64,000 nucleotides of DNA, from assembly GCA_002633025.1 (NCBI GenBank), contig NMRB01000094.1:412032-476031 (forward strand). The letters are read 5' to 3'. Under the pieces are notes generated by a model that saw only the letters and a program-made list of their open reading frames with translations, searched no databases and was not told the DNA's origin. Source of the stretch: Notospermus geniculatus. Its lineage: Eukaryota; Nemertea; Pilidiophora; Heteronemertea; Lineidae. This document shows, in pieces, positions 1 through 12,331 of the stretch. The position numbers were made by a program, and so were the translations under genes. Each line of letters starts with the position of its first letter. The stretch's first letter is position 1.

Positions 1-3000
1 TAAGGTTTGGATTCGTTGGCATATATGGGATACTCACAGAAGTGCCCAGCATATCGATTCTCTGGAGCGTAACACGAATCTGTTACAGATTTCCTACTTT
101 TCATCTGAAGTGTGTGATTTCTTGCGAAACATTGGTACAATTCTGCAGCTGACATCTAGTGATGCACAGACGGACGTTCCAGTTTCACTAGGACAAATTA
201 CTGTACATTTTATCATAATACATGCACATATGCATGTAATCACAACCGTCGCGTTGATGATAACACTTCTTTTGGCAAACATAAGGAAACTTGAGTTTGC
301 ATTTGCAAGTGTTTAGAACGCTGTTCGGTACATATACAAAACATGTATCTTTGGAAAACGTTGTTTATGTAGAAGCATCTTTGATGACTTCAGCAAATAG
401 TTTGTGTACGTCTTTATACAAAAACTCGTATTTTGGTATTTTCCTCACCCAGGCGATGAATTCCACTTCATAAAGAAGTCATCCTTCGCTCATGATGACA
501 TAATACCCCATCCAAGTGAGGAACATGTGTGTGGCTTAATATGACCTCTTCCACACTTACCAGGGCCAATAATGCTCTGGCTTCTCGACCCTGATGGAAA
601 ATCTAATACAACACAAAACTCCAAGGCAACGATCCCTTAACTGCTATGCTGTATCTTGCTCTCCCATTATTCACTTCTTCGAGCACGCCATACACCTAGA
701 CTCATCTTCAGACACAATTATCCTTATGGACTGAACAGCACACACGTCTTTTTCAAGCTGATAGTAAATCATCACCACAGTCAATATTCGGATTACATGA
801 GGAGTCGCAGATTGTGCTGAGAACGCCTTTAGTGGTCCGATTATTGGCTATTGGTGCTGGCTCGTGAGGTCAATAATGGTACGAAATCTTGACGACGTGA
901 TGGCGAAACATCGATACGGTCGTGAATGGTTGTGATTTGTCGGTTTTTTGCAACTCGATCTCGACCAGAATTTTTTTTTACTTGTCTTCAGGGACGACAA
1001 TGCTCATTAGTTGTTCCTCCTTGATGTTATACTACTATGTACAAACAGTTTCTTCAGAATAAGAGAAGAAAGCAAGATTTCCAACTACATGTACATGTAA
1101 TTTGTGCCTAGTTTTTTCCCGTAGACTGTGGCACACTTTTTTTTCTTTCGAAGTTCTTGAGTGGCAGTTGTTAGTGCTGCAATGTCCCTTTGCGAGAAAG
1201 CAGGATAGACTGGGGTTAAAGTGTGAAATCGGATGATAACCTCCACCAAGCCCAGCTTTAACTTTTTTTAACATTACATCTCTCCAACACATACAATACG
1301 TGTTGTTGTGGTCGTATTCCCAGGATTATGTCATCCATTTGACTCGTTTAGTAATAATTAACTCTATCTTTGTGTTTATGAACAACAAGCATCAACAAAA
1401 AAAGTTTTATTGGTCTTTCATTCAACAACCATGTCATGAATTCAACCATGATCTGACCATGGCACCAACCATTACCCACGGGTTCAAAACGTGACAAATG
1501 CAAAAATACACCTCAATCGAGGAATCATTTCGACCAATCAGGGGGTAATTACCGTAAACAATGTCCAATTGTATCATTTCCATCAAAACCTCGTACCCAT
1601 GTACCTTTCTGCACGGACATATACATGTACCACACGACAGACATGAGACATATCGAGATAAGATTCACACTCTGGGAAGACGTGATAATTAGGTTACTGT
1701 TTCAAGTTAAGTTTACCACAAATCATTGTACAACCTGGCTGCATTCTCTGTATGATGCGTTGACATCTAGAGTGGAATCAACAGATGTATATAGTAACTA
1801 ACAGATGATATGATTTCTGACAAAATAATGAGGGGCATTATCATTAGCCTGCTACTGATGTGGCAATTTGGCCAAGTCTAATTTGATATGTATCTTTCTC
1901 ATTAACCCATCTAGACGATTATTTATAGGTTCAAAGGCCCTTTGAACTTTCAGACAACAGCGGTGCAAATACCAGTCTCGTCTTCAATGATGGTATAATA
2001 CATCCATTTCTTAGCATGATAACAAGCAAAAACTGTTCAAAACCCTGTCATTTAGAACCAAGCGAAACCCTTATCTGGCTCTAAACACTCGTCTGAGGCG
2101 GTATCCTGCGTTATACCCTCCATCAACATACTTAAACAGACACCTGACATTGTTCTTGACGTATCTAAGGGGTAAGATGGCCGCCTGGGTTGAATGGTCT
2201 TGCGGGAGATATCAACTCAAAACGAATTATTAGTGGCAAGTACAAGAATATCAAAATCATAGACGGCAAGTGTACAGTCGGTGTTTTTATTTCTCTCATA
2301 TCGACTAGAACTGTATCGTGTTACACTCTAGCGAGTGGATTTGTTGTGTTCTCTAACGATCAGACGGATACATAAATAATGAAGCCTAACAACCTGCGTT
2401 CGGATGGCAAGCTATCATTTTATCTGATCCAGGGCCCGGTTGTTAAGGGTATTCCCAATGTGCCTTTTATACTCCATTGACATCTCTATTTCCCCAACTG
2501 CCGTCTGAGGCCTTGTTTTCTAAACCCACTGCTCTCCTGTTTACACTGTCATTTTGAATCTGACGATAACTTTATTTCTATATTCAATTTTTCCAAGGCG
2601 TGGCTCAAGGCATAAGGCAATTTACAGTAATTGATCGAACGATAACATAACCAGACAAAGTATAAACAAAGTCTAAAGCTGCGTCTACAGCAACATTTTG
2701 TCAACATTACAATTTACACCATTTCTGACCGAGCAACACTGTCTTCTGACTCCCTAAACTGGCCAATTCCACAAACGCAGACATTTGACCAACACGTAGC
2801 TGAGTTGTAAGTTAAGTCTAGCTGCGTTCACACGTACACTAACAACTTTCAACATTTGAACACACTTCCTCAGCAACACTATCTTTTGACGCCATACACT
2901 GGCCAACAAATTAGCAACATGAACACGTTGGTAACTTCTTTTTCCCTGTACACACTTGTTGGCTGTCCAACAATGCTCTGAATGTTGGGAAAATGTTGGT

Positions 3001-3236
3001 AGTCAACAGTCTGTGCTATCGCGCGTTTCCGAGAGGACGAAAGCATTATGACTTCCTGCACATTATGTACGCAGGCAGAGATCGAGTTCCACTTTTGAAA
3101 AGTAGTCTTACTATTATCCACCTCCCTGAATGGTTTTTACAAAAATTATGCAACACCTGAACCAATGCATAGGCTACAAAAGCCTAGCACTGTGTTGGAA
3201 ACGCACGATAGCACACACTGGTGAACACAGACCTAT
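1..3236. other. Intergenic DNA, no gene recognised
   Basis: I see no exon-like open frame with good splice sites here; open frames are short and AT-rich. A SINE 3' fragment lies near 1203. From about 2690 to 3115 there is a degenerate repeat with recurring 'caacatttt' and 'gttgg' words; part of it is related to the repeat around 4710-5205. Confidence 0.5.
1203..1272 (+). mobile_element. SINE 3'-end fragment
   Basis: The words 'gatagactggggttaaag' and 'tcggatgat' match the 3' part of the full-length SINE at 4849-5131, including the trailing 'ctttaact' run. The tRNA-like head is missing, so this is a 5'-truncated copy. Confidence 0.6.
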
Positions 3237-3333
3237 GGCTGCGATTACAATAGTCACGGAGGTCAACAAAGTCTTCACAAGGGTTCGCGAACGTGAAGCC
3301 ATTGTTCGTTGTGCAGTTCATGTAATCGCAGCG
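3237..3333. mobile_element. Fold-back element (MITE), 'ggctgcgatta' family
   Basis: The left end 'ggctgcgattaca' is complementary to the right end 'tgtaatcgcagc'. The interior 'cttcacaagggttcgcgaac' and 'gtgaagccattgttcg' resembles the cores of the elements at 41837-41975 and 43403-43497, so these look like one dispersed non-autonomous family. Confidence 0.6.
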
Positions 3334-3966
3334 CCCAGGCCTGGTTTATTGTTGATCCGGGTTCTGCTGACCGGAAATGCTATTGTTCTCTCACCCCATT
3401 ACATTGCTATTGTTCGTGTAGAAAAATCTTTCGTCTAGAAGAGTCAAATAGAGTCCAAGCTTAGCCTTGATATCCAGACGCTGGAGCGAAAGCCCCACGG
3501 CGAACAAGTCAGCCACATTACTTCCATGGCTGTCCTTCCATCCCCGCCATTTATACACCAGTACACTTGAGGTCTTTTCCATCTCATAATATGATGGTGC
3601 GAGCTGTTTGCTAGGCAATGGAGAACAAATTGACTTATAGTCGACTTTATCCCCATAACGCTAAAACACGTCAACTTGATTTAGCTGATGGTATTTATTT
3701 TACTGTGTTAGTACATTTTGCCGACGATCACTGCGAATGATGGGCAGTCTGGTTGGTGGTGATTTTATTTAAAGGAGGGGTTGAGATGACTATTGCTTTT
3801 GAAATAGTATGTTTATGGTATACTATCGTGCAAACCAAAATCATTTTTGTTGTAACAAGAGGCAGTGCTTTAAATCTACGCTTATTTTCAAACTATTCGA
3901 AGGCAATTTTTTTGTTAAAAAAATTAAATGTCTGTTGTTGTTTGGTTTTCAACTGAATGACAAGTG

Positions 3967-4138
3967 CAATAGGAGCTGTCAGTCAGTCGACCAATAGGAG
4001 TCACTACGGCCCAATTCAATGCCCAGCGGACCCATTCATGGTTGACGGAGCACCAATCAGGTGAATTTTCCTTTGTGTTGGTCCGCTAGAACTTTGCCGC
4101 CATCTTTTGGCAATAAGTGCGGCTGACTGCTCCTATTA
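3967..4138. mobile_element. Fold-back element, CAATAGGAGC family, copy 1
   Basis: It starts 'caataggagctgtcagtcag' and ends 'ggctgactgctcctatta', which are inverted and complementary. The element at 33140-33299 shares both ends and much of the interior (for example 'ggacccattcatggttga' and 'gagcaccaatcagg'). The two-copy match and inverted ends identify a MITE-like family. Confidence 0.75.
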
Positions 4139-4709
4139 TCCGGTCCAGCATGTCTTGCCATTATACAGCCCCTCAAAAACTAGACTAAATCTGATACTCG
4201 TGTGTCTTGCCATCATGGCAGCTACCACAAATCTAGCCTCAAACTGCCCTGTTATCAGCGTTCGACCTCACGCACAAATCTCGTAAATTATCGGAACAAA
4301 TCTCGTATCACACCGGTCTTACGAACATCAAGCTTTTGCCCGTCCGAGCTGATATTTCCGGTCTACAAGCAGACCCATCCTTGCCGTATGCAAGCCCCCA
4401 GTAATATAAGATAATTTCATTAGAGTATATCTGATTCTGCGATTCTCGCTCCCTGATTACATTTTCCCTCATTAGTACGATACGATACACGACTGAGATG
4501 CACTATCACCGGAGGACACCCAAAGCACAGGGCATGAATAATAGAATATATCTAGAATATTCTGAAGAATATTGCCCCATAAAATCCATCCTTTTGGGAA
4601 AGTACGCTATTTTCTTCAGACCCATGGTGTGGACGATAGATTACAGGTCGGCCCCGTGGTGATTTCAGATGACATTCGCATATTCTGGAAGGGATCTGTA
4701 AAAACGTTA

Positions 4710-5205
4710 CAATGGCTTCATTTTTCCAACATTTAACAGCATTCCTTTAGCAAAACGGTCTTTTGACTCTGTTTACACAAGCCAACGTATAAAGCAACGT
4801 TTCACAACATTGGTGGAGAACCCTTTCCCTTGTACACACACTAGAATAGGAGGAGCCACGGTGGTGTAGCGGTTCGGGTCTCCGACTAGCGGTCAGAGGG
4901 TCCAGGGTTCGAATCCCACTGGGCGTGAGACTTTGGGCAAGTCTCTTTGCCGCACTGGCCTCTCTCCACCCAGGTGTATAAATGTGTACGAGTCGAAAAT
5001 GCTCGGATTGTAGCGCTGAATGAGAAGCTCATCTGAGTTCTACTGAAAGCTTTCAGGATAGACTGGGGTTAAAGTGTAAAGTCGGATGACACCTCTACCG
5101 CTGTTGATATCAGACTATAAACTTTAAACTTTAGAATACATTTGTCCAACAAGATGTTGTTCTCTGAATGTTGGGAAAATGTTGTCGATGAACAGAAGCT
5201 TTTAT
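4710..5205. repeat. Older dispersed repeat interrupted by a SINE
   Basis: Sequence before 4842 ('ggtcttttgactctg', 'cccttgtacacaca') and after 5138 ('tctgaatgttgggaaaatgt') lines up with a continuous stretch at about 2880-3000. The SINE at 4849-5131 sits in the middle, so the SINE inserted into an older repeat. Confidence 0.6.
4849..5131 (+). mobile_element. Full-length tRNA-derived SINE with target-site duplication
   Basis: It has a tRNA-like head with an A-box-like 'ggtgtagcggttcgg' and a B box 'gggttcgaatccc'. A block follows, 'gggcaagtctctttgcc' then 'ctccacccaggtgtataaat', which resembles the V-domain of V-SINEs. The A/T-rich tail is built of 'aaacttt' words. TAGAATA (4842-4848 and 5132-5138) flanks it as a perfect 7-bp duplication. 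Its 3' part recurs at 1203-1272. It is not a functional tRNA gene, because the head runs straight into the SINE body. Confidence 0.85.
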
Positions 5206-5930
5206 TTATAAATCTGGTTATGATGGGGCACTTTCGTAGCAAACGGCCATGCTCATTCTACCTCATATCCCAATTTATTTTCCCTTCACTGTGTATCGTT
5301 CGACTACAACGTATTTTTGTGTGAATCAGTTCTCAGTTTTCTTCGTAAAGACAAAAAAACAGAATTTCAATCATAAAATCGACAATAGGCGAAGAATACT
5401 CGTCCCTTGTCTTTTTGTCCACATCTCGCGAGATTTCAACCCACGCAACGTGATCTGATTGCAACAACGAATCTTGTCTTTCTCTCATCGGGGCACAGCA
5501 GCTATGCTTCCTTACAGAATTATGAAAAACTTGATGGAGTCAACAAGCGTGTTAATAAGAAGACACTCAACCACTCCGCTACTGTAAGCTGTCAGATATA
5601 TCATCCACACACTGCTAAACAGAATAATCACTTTAGGTTATTGTGAACCAGGTTGTGCGCAGACCTTGGGGACACATTGACGCATGCGAAATGGCGGTTA
5701 ATCAAGGAAGCATTCCCAGTGAGCTAGTCCCGGTTTATTGTTCAGAAGATGATTTTTTTGTAGATGTATATCACTCATAATATTCAGACTGGTATTCAGA
5801 ACGTCAGGGTCATTTTGATGGTAAACCCTAACGATGGCGCAGAGTGAGAGGAAGGCGCCGTGTATCGTCCTGTGCAGACCATATCACATGTATACGAAAA
5901 TCATGATTTGTTTTTAAATCGGTGCAGCAG

Positions 5931-6100
5931 GGCGGTGGCGGAGTGGTTGAACATCGGACTTGGAGAAGCCACGGTTCGATTTCCGGCCGAGTCGCCACTT
6001 TGTATTATTCTCAACAGCTCTGAAATGATCAAGTGAGCTCTGAACGGGCTGCTCCTTGAGTTCCACAGAATTGTTTCTGGAGAAGCTGGGGTAAAAACGT
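5931..6100 (+). mobile_element. tRNA-derived SINE, second family
   Basis: The head reads 'ggcggtggcggagtggttga' with B box 'cggttcgatttccgg'. The body holds 'ctcaacagctctgaaatgat', 'gatcaagtgagctc' and 'gtttctggagaagctgg'. The minus-strand element at 12164-12331 shares head position and body motifs, so this is one family. Confidence 0.75.
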
Positions 6101-6228
6101 GCCGTGTGTATGGCGTTCTGTGGGCTGAGCTACATGCAAGTTCTACCATCGTCATACCAACGGATGAACGAAATGCAGCACTTGCTGTGCCAGATCTCAA
6201 GTCGCACCAGATGATATTTTTAGCATCG

Positions 6229-6672
6229 TTGGAAAGCGACTGTTCTACTGCTTCAGCCGGTCTGCCTTTAAGTGTTTTTCCAACTACTTGTTGGAATGCG
6301 ACTGTTCTACTGCTTCAGCCGGTCTGCCTTTAAGTGTCTTTCCAACTACTTGTTGGAAAGCGACTGTTCTACTGCTTCAGTCGGTCTGCCTTTAAGTGTT
6401 TTTCCAACTACCTGTTGGAAAGCTACTGTTCTACTGCTTCAGCCGGTCTGCCTTTAAGTGTTTTTCCAACTACTTGTTGGAAAGCGACTGTTCTACTGCT
6501 TCAGCCGGTCTGCCTTTAAGTGTTTTTCCAACTACTTGTTGGAAAGCGACTGTTCTACTGCTGCTTCAGCTGGTCTGCCTTTAAGTGTTTTTCCAACTAC
6601 TTGTTGGAAAGCGACTCTAGTGTTCTACTGCTTCAGCCGGTCTGCCTTTAAGTGTTTTTCCAACTACTTGTT
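6229..6672. repeat. 62-bp minisatellite, about seven units
   Basis: The word 'tgttctactgcttcag' starts at 6241, 6303, 6365, 6427, 6489 and 6551, giving an exact 62-bp period. A last unit near 6621 is offset by small insertions. Units differ by few bases. Open frames crossing it are an artefact of the repeat lacking stops; 62 is not a multiple of three, so each unit shifts frame. Confidence 0.9.
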
Positions 6673-8104
6673 CTGCAGGCCAATAAAACTCCCATAAACC
6701 CCTGGTAATTGCCTTCAATGTCATTTGTGTAGTAATACAACGTATCTCGTCCATCAGTATTGCCTGGGCTACAAATATGCTATTGCTTGTCGTAATCCCT
6801 CGAATTTATGGCCGACGGAAGATATCACTTGCGTTGCGCAGGGGAAGACGTGATCCCGAGACGACACTATGGTCTGTACACAGCTATCCGCCAGTGCTTG
6901 TCACCATGGTGTGTTCGAACATGGTCTGTCCGAGGTTGGCGTTGAATTGGGAAACCCCAAACCAGGCCCTGCAACCTGTGCTGGACATGTATGCTCAACA
7001 GCTGATGCGACCCCAAACACGGTCTATCATGCCGGTGGCGCTGAGCAAGTCGAGCAACTTGGGATGGACTGTCATCACCACCAGCGCTCCGCCGGCGAGG
7101 ATGGCAGGGTTGGCTTTTGGTGTACAGGAAAATGGTTGCACGGCCGCTCAGTCATAATCGAGGCTCACGGCATAGACCGGTACAGCGCCAGATTGGCTAG
7201 GTTTTGGTTCAGCCCATAAATGGATCGGGCAACACAAACTACGGTCAATAGACGAAAAACAGTTCATCTAGCGTACAATAAGACAAATCATTTAGTTATC
7301 ACGTTCATAACAATATTAGTCTACCGTCGGCGGTCCATCGACCGATGCGTTTTATCAAGAATATATAAGTACCAAGAATGTACAACTTAGTAATCAATCA
7401 AACGGATGGGCATTAAGTTACTTTTTCTGATAATAGAGGGCGTACGGTAATTATAGGCCTTCTAATTAAATAACCAATGTTTAGATTTAACGGTTGTTGA
7501 CTGAATTGTATTATTTAGAATATCGGCAATATTCTTATGTAAAGTTACAGACATTTTACTGGCGTACAAAATTTTTTTGATTTTGGTGAAACCATGGATT
7601 TGTTGTTTAGGTCAGAGTGCCCGACCCCGAGATCAAGTACGATATCAATTTGTCGAAAATATGGTCCATTCAAAACTACTCTGTAGCTCGGTTATTTCTG
7701 AGTGCATATAACTGCGGGAGGTGTCATTTTGTTCGTAATGATCTTCTCTACACAATAATCCTTCACAAATTAAGATCCCTTCAGTTACAGGGTCACCAGA
7801 GGCAAATTAGTAAACTCACTTTTGGCACATATTTTGAGTTGTACATTCTTGGTACTTATATATTCTTGGTTTTATGGATTTACCTTCTTCTCTTGACATG
7901 GTCGTGATCTATGGCCAGATTTTCCTATGTACTCAGTGCGTGGCTCTCGGCTGGACACGACACCACTAATGTCCCTGTCAAATATGATGGATGCCACGGC
8001 CCTGCTCCTTAATGCATCTCCTATTACACAAGGCTGATAATAGATATAGTCTTGGACAGAAAATGCAATTCATTACGCAAAGGGAAGACATGTTTTCTTG
8101 GGAG
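6673..8104. other. Intergenic DNA
   Basis: A moderately GC-rich block at about 6777-7219 is open in two forward frames, but neither translation shows a recognisable domain or splice context, and I do not call it coding. The rest is AT-rich with no clear feature. Confidence 0.4.
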
Positions 8105-8340
8105 GGACTGACTTGTTTGCCGGCATATAGTACTTGATTGCGCACATAAATATACTTGGTTGCACGCATAGTACTTGCAGCTGCGTGCATAGTACTTGGT
8201 TGCGTGCATAGTACTAGTATATGGTTGCGTGCATAATACTTGGTTGCATGCATAGTACTTGTTGTCTGCATCGCACCTGGGTGCATGCATAGTACTTGCT
8301 TGCATGCATAGTACTTTGGCTTGCACGCGCAGAACCGGAG
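8105..8340. repeat. Short-unit repeat 'gcatgcatagtacttg'
   Basis: Repeated variants of 'ttgcatgcatagtacttg' and 'ttgcgtgcatagtacttg' occur about nine to ten times with unequal spacing. The unit contains the self-complementary word 'gcatgc', so short hairpins are possible. Open frames on both strands are due to the repeat. Confidence 0.85.
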
Positions 8341-9489
8341 CCAAGGCCTATCCTGACGGGTCAAGCCGTGGTGGATGCAAGTCGCTTGGTTGCTCATGCT
8401 TCTTACTGGCCGTAATAGTAGAAAAGACTGGGGAATGGTATTAAAAACGCTCTATCTCCACGTACAGCCAGTAGGAACGTGGTCAGTTGTAGTAATGGCT
8501 CTGGCTTTATCACCAAGTACACTTTAGCGTAGAGTATTGGTGTTATTTCAATCTACCGTACCCCCGCTGTTCATCAGAGGTGATATTGCATTTTACCATA
8601 CGATTGGACATGTCGGAGGGGAGGGGGCACGGTCTATGCATCAATAGCCCGTGTCCCGCTTGTTAAGTGATATCTGATTGGCTTTTGGAGCACAGGGAGT
8701 TGGCACCGATCATCAACCAACACAAGGGCATTACAATGACAATGATTGCACGAGGATGTGATGATTACCGATTGTCATCTAACTCCCTGTGGGTGGTGCA
8801 TCATAAATTGTGGAGCTGGCCTGGTAGATGGCAAGTGATATGGTAATGAGATGGCCAGTGGGGACGATTGAACTGATCTGAATCTACATTATTACAGTTA
8901 AAATAACGATTTTGCATAATTTCGACCTCTGGTAATTTAGCAAACGGTGGCCTTTTTTTTTATTTTGGCCTGGATAAATTACACCTTTCCTGAGGCTGGA
9001 TATCGGATCTTTCACTGTCAATACCTTTGGCAATGATGACATCCACGATGACGTAACTGCAGGTTCCTATTCTTCATTGACCCCGCAGTTAGTTTGGGGT
9101 TTTTTTACTTATTTTTTGGTTTATTTGCTGTTGTTTTGTTTGTTTTCTTCTTTTGGTTTGATTTCTGTCGAAACAGAAACAAATAAGAGAAGACTAATTT
9201 GCATATTGAACAATACTGACTACATTTTAGCCAGTAGGAAAGCATGTTACATCAGGGCGATGACAACAACAATCGTTACAGGTGACGTACAATATCCTGC
9301 ATGCAACAGTCGACCATATTGCCCAGGATAAAGTACACTAAAACACACGATGGAACACAATATTTACAGATCACTCATGGCGGTCATTCATTTGTTTGCT
9401 CAGTTCTTGAAATATTAGAAATCATTATTCTGCTGCAGGAGACCATTACGTCTGCCATGATAATTTTATAACCCATGGCGCTCTGTATA

Positions 9490-9711
9490 TCAACAAGTGT
9501 GACGCGGGGAGCGGTTCTGAAGACCGAGGCGGAGGGTCTTGGGTGTCATTGATAGCTCTCTCATCGCACATTGCACGAACTCATAAGGTTTCTTGAAGTT
9601 GTCGGCAATAAAGTCGATGAAGGCGGCAGTGGCAAAGCTGCTTTCATATCGTTTTAGCACCCAGTACGGGATGAATGCAGTTGGATTCGAAGCCACATAT
9701 TGACCAGGCAA
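9490..9711 (-). CDS. Unexplained protein-like open frame (possible exon or gene fragment)
   Basis: The minus-strand frame has balanced, protein-like composition with aromatic and charged residues, including 'AFIPYWVLKRYESSF' and 'KKPYEFVQCAMREL', ending 'RSPRHTC' and a stop. The frame stays open a few codons upstream to a TGA near 9740. I do not recognise the family, and there is no good pyrimidine-rich acceptor upstream. It could be a single exon, a remnant of a retroposed or transposon gene, or chance. Confidence 0.2.
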   Translation of the reverse strand: MPGQYVASNPTAFIPYWVLKRYESSFATAAFIDFIADNFKKPYEFVQCAMRELSMTPKTLRLGLQNRSPRHTC

Positions 9712-10244
9712 ACATTTAAGATCGTGTGATGCTTTTCAGCTTTTTTTCTTGCATACACGCTCGATACTGTAGAAAATCTAGTCTTCATTGGAAAAAAACT
9801 ATCAATAACTAGAGATGAATCGAACAACATCATCTAAATTTAGCAAAAACTTGATACCCCAATCCAGCACGTTGTTGAATGATGAATTAGCTCTTACGAA
9901 CATACCGACTGTATTCACTCATCGCAGTAGAATACGCCTGGAGCCAAAACATAGTTATTGAATACCAGGTCGAATCTTCATCAGTTATGGGCATGACGCA
10001 TGTATCTGATACCTATGATCATCCGTGAACGTCTCCGATGTCCTTGGCCGTTCACAGGGCTCATTCTGCCATTGTTTACCGGACGTTTATTTGATCGGGT
10101 GAATCGTCTTTGCCGGTGGCGGAGGCAATCAAACAAAGGTAAAGGCTAGCTTCCACAGAAGCAATAATGATCTGGATAGAGGCGGACCCATTGTTTTTAT
10201 CTAGTGCCGTCAAAGGACATGAAAGCGATGCAAAATCATTTGAG

Positions 10245-10512
10245 GTTTTTAAACGCTCAGTTGCGTGGCAGACGATTCGCCTTCATACGAGCGTTCGCAT
10301 CGCACTGAATCGAGAAATGACGGCCACAAATACGACCTAGCCCAATACACTGTATTGAGCGAATCAATGTACAGCAGGAGGAAACCGGAGTGCCCGCGGG
10401 AACGTGCCCCTGAAAGAGAGTCGCCTTCTCTATCACATGAAGGGCGCCCGGAAGGCATCGAACTGGGAACCTCCGACGGATGTAACAGCCGCTGACGTTT
10501 CCACTGCGCCAT
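10245..10512 (-). mobile_element. Deu-domain-like SINE (tRNA-derived)
   Basis: Read on the minus strand it starts with a tRNA-like head 'atggcgcagtggaaacg' and B-box-like 'cagttcgatgcc'. Then comes 'tcatgtgatagagaagg' and the block 'ctccggtttcctcctgc', which resembles the conserved core of DeuSINEs. The plus-strand copy at 16228-16400 shares head and core order, and the core also occurs near 20880. Long open frames on both strands here are not genes. Confidence 0.75.
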
Positions 10513-11166
10513 GCCTACAGCCCCAAAAGCTTATCACATAGGAAATGACATCTTACGTAGAAAATCGCATGAGTAATGACTGTGTCCCGAAACAAGGATA
10601 TAATACGGCTTCATTAATTGTGGTGTGCCGCAGAAAATGGCTGCTGCTCATTCTATAAACAAAGGGCCATGGTTTCGTCGGTTGCCAAGGCAACCTTTCA
10701 TGGATAGCATTTCTTCCTTCCTGGGCTCTTTCCTCGGGAGAGTTCCGAAGAAGTGTAGTAGAGTTCCGAGTGCTCCTACACGCAACAGTACGCCGGGTGT
10801 ATCGGAATTTTCGAAATGCACTTCTGAAGCTGGGTATCCTGACTCGGAACATTTTTAACCTAGAATTGATCGATTTTTACTGAAACGTGCCTGGTTCAAT
10901 TACTTATGATAAAACGAATATAAATGCGGGCCATTATTGCGATAACATTAAGAGCGAAAATGCCCGACCAAGTCGGAAGAATTTATTGATTTTTGGTTAG
11001 TATAACCTTTTGTAGCTCGGAAGTACTTCATATTCTGCGTAAATAATTGGTGTCAACATTGTAAAATGAAAACTCGGTGAAAGGTAGATGAATGCTATGA
11101 AAAATCAGTTATGGTCGTTTGGATTTTTCTGCTACGTTTGGAACTTGAGACGAAGCATCTTTTGAT

Positions 11167-11330
11167 AACAGTACAATACAATGCAATACAATACAATAAA
11201 TACAATATAGAGTACAATACAATACAATACAAATACTACAATACATGTACAATAAAATAATTAGTACAATACAATACAAATAATACAAACAACACAATAT
11301 AATAAAATACAGATACAATACAATACAAAA
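11167..11330. repeat. (ATACA)n microsatellite
   Basis: Near-continuous 'caata' and 'ataca' pentanucleotides with a few interruptions. The minus-strand frame rich in Tyr, Cys and Ile is a product of the repeat. Confidence 0.9.
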
Positions 11331-11406
11331 GAGTTTTCATCTGTGATGGACTTTCCACACTGGTATGCATTGGAAATAGGATTAAAGCAGCCATGTCTTC
11401 AACAAT

Positions 11407-11524
11407 GGCTGGTATTCATAAAAGTTAGAAATGCTTTTTCTTAAGATTTGGACAGCAAAGTCCAATGTAAATGTACTACAAAACTTGAAGAAAAAGCATT
11501 TGCTAACTTTTATAAATATCAGCC
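11407..11524. mobile_element. Fold-back element, full copy
   Basis: The left end 'ggctggtattcataaaagtt' pairs with the right end 'aacttttataaatatcagcc'. The internal 'gtccaatgtaaatgtactac' recurs at 41986-42062, where only the right half of the element is present. Confidence 0.75.
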
Positions 11525-12135
11525 TATGCCTTGAACTGAAGGACACTTGTAGCAGTAGGCCTAGTAGTTCATTTTACTGCATGAGAAAGCACCGAGGCCA
11601 CGGCCAGCTGAGATTGGTACAAAATGCTGTCCTGAATAAATTCAACGTGCCCCAGATGGTGGCGAGAGGCCTTCAGGCAAAGAATTAGGGTGAACACCCG
11701 CTGCACAGTTGATCCTATAAACCAGCAACTTGGTTCGTATTGATGAATAATTTAACAAACCTATCCATTCCATAGTTCCAACCCATTAGTATGCCGTCTT
11801 AAGTGAATTAACAATATGAAATATCGGAAAAATAACCTGGTAATCAAATATACTCTTGTATTTCAATCCCCTGGTGTTTGCCAAACAACCCCAAACGTGA
11901 ATTATACATATAATTTATGAGACTTGCTCCCTCCGTCTAATGTAATGAGTCTTTATATTCTTAGAGACCGGACGGTTTTAACCAACTCGTTTCGAAGACG
12001 ATTTATCTCTAAAGCCTGCTACCTGATTCAGTAAGCATCCGTCGGAGCTACGTATGCCAAATTAAATTGACAGGTTAGGGATAAAGTTGGTTATGGTCTG
12101 ACATCCAGTAAGCCTACATGTACTTCAACTTTATC

Positions 12136-12163
12136 ACCCCCCCCCCCCCCTCCCCCCCNNNNN
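12136..12163. other. Poly-C tract and 5-base assembly gap
   Basis: A run of C broken by one T ends in five N (12159-12163). This looks like a homopolymer-induced gap, not a biological feature. Confidence 0.9.
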
Positions 12164-12331
12164 CCAGTCTCTCCAGAAACCTTTCTAGGGAACTCGAGGT
12201 GCAGCTCATAGAGCGCTTCACTTGATCCTTTCAGACAAGTTGAGAGACACAAAGTGGTGACCCGATCAGGAATCGAACCCGCGGCCTATCGACAACGAGA
12301 CGCCCTTGCCACTGCAGCAACGCGCACTCCA
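12164..12331 (-). mobile_element. tRNA-derived SINE, second family
   Basis: On the minus strand it runs tRNA-like head ('gcagtggcaagggcgtctcg'), B box 'cgggttcgattcctg', then 'gatcaagtgaagcgctc' and 'gtttctggagagactgg'. Order and motifs match the element at 5931-6100. Confidence 0.7.

Noticed and set aside
4849-4920. tRNA gene
   Set aside because: It has A- and B-box-like motifs, but the sequence continues into a SINE body with tail and target duplication. Similar heads at 5931, 10512, 12331, 13937 and 16228 are also SINE-like.
6229-6672. CRISPR-like direct repeats
   Set aside because: Units are contiguous with no unique spacers, and the genome is eukaryotic; this is a minisatellite. The same holds for 23785-24310 and 28078-28505.
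6777-7219. Two overlapping forward frames of 116-126 codons
   Set aside because: Both frames are open because the block is GC-rich; neither shows domain features, splice sites or a convincing start.
10265-10495. Overlapping open frames on both strands
   Set aside because: They lie entirely within a Deu-like SINE.
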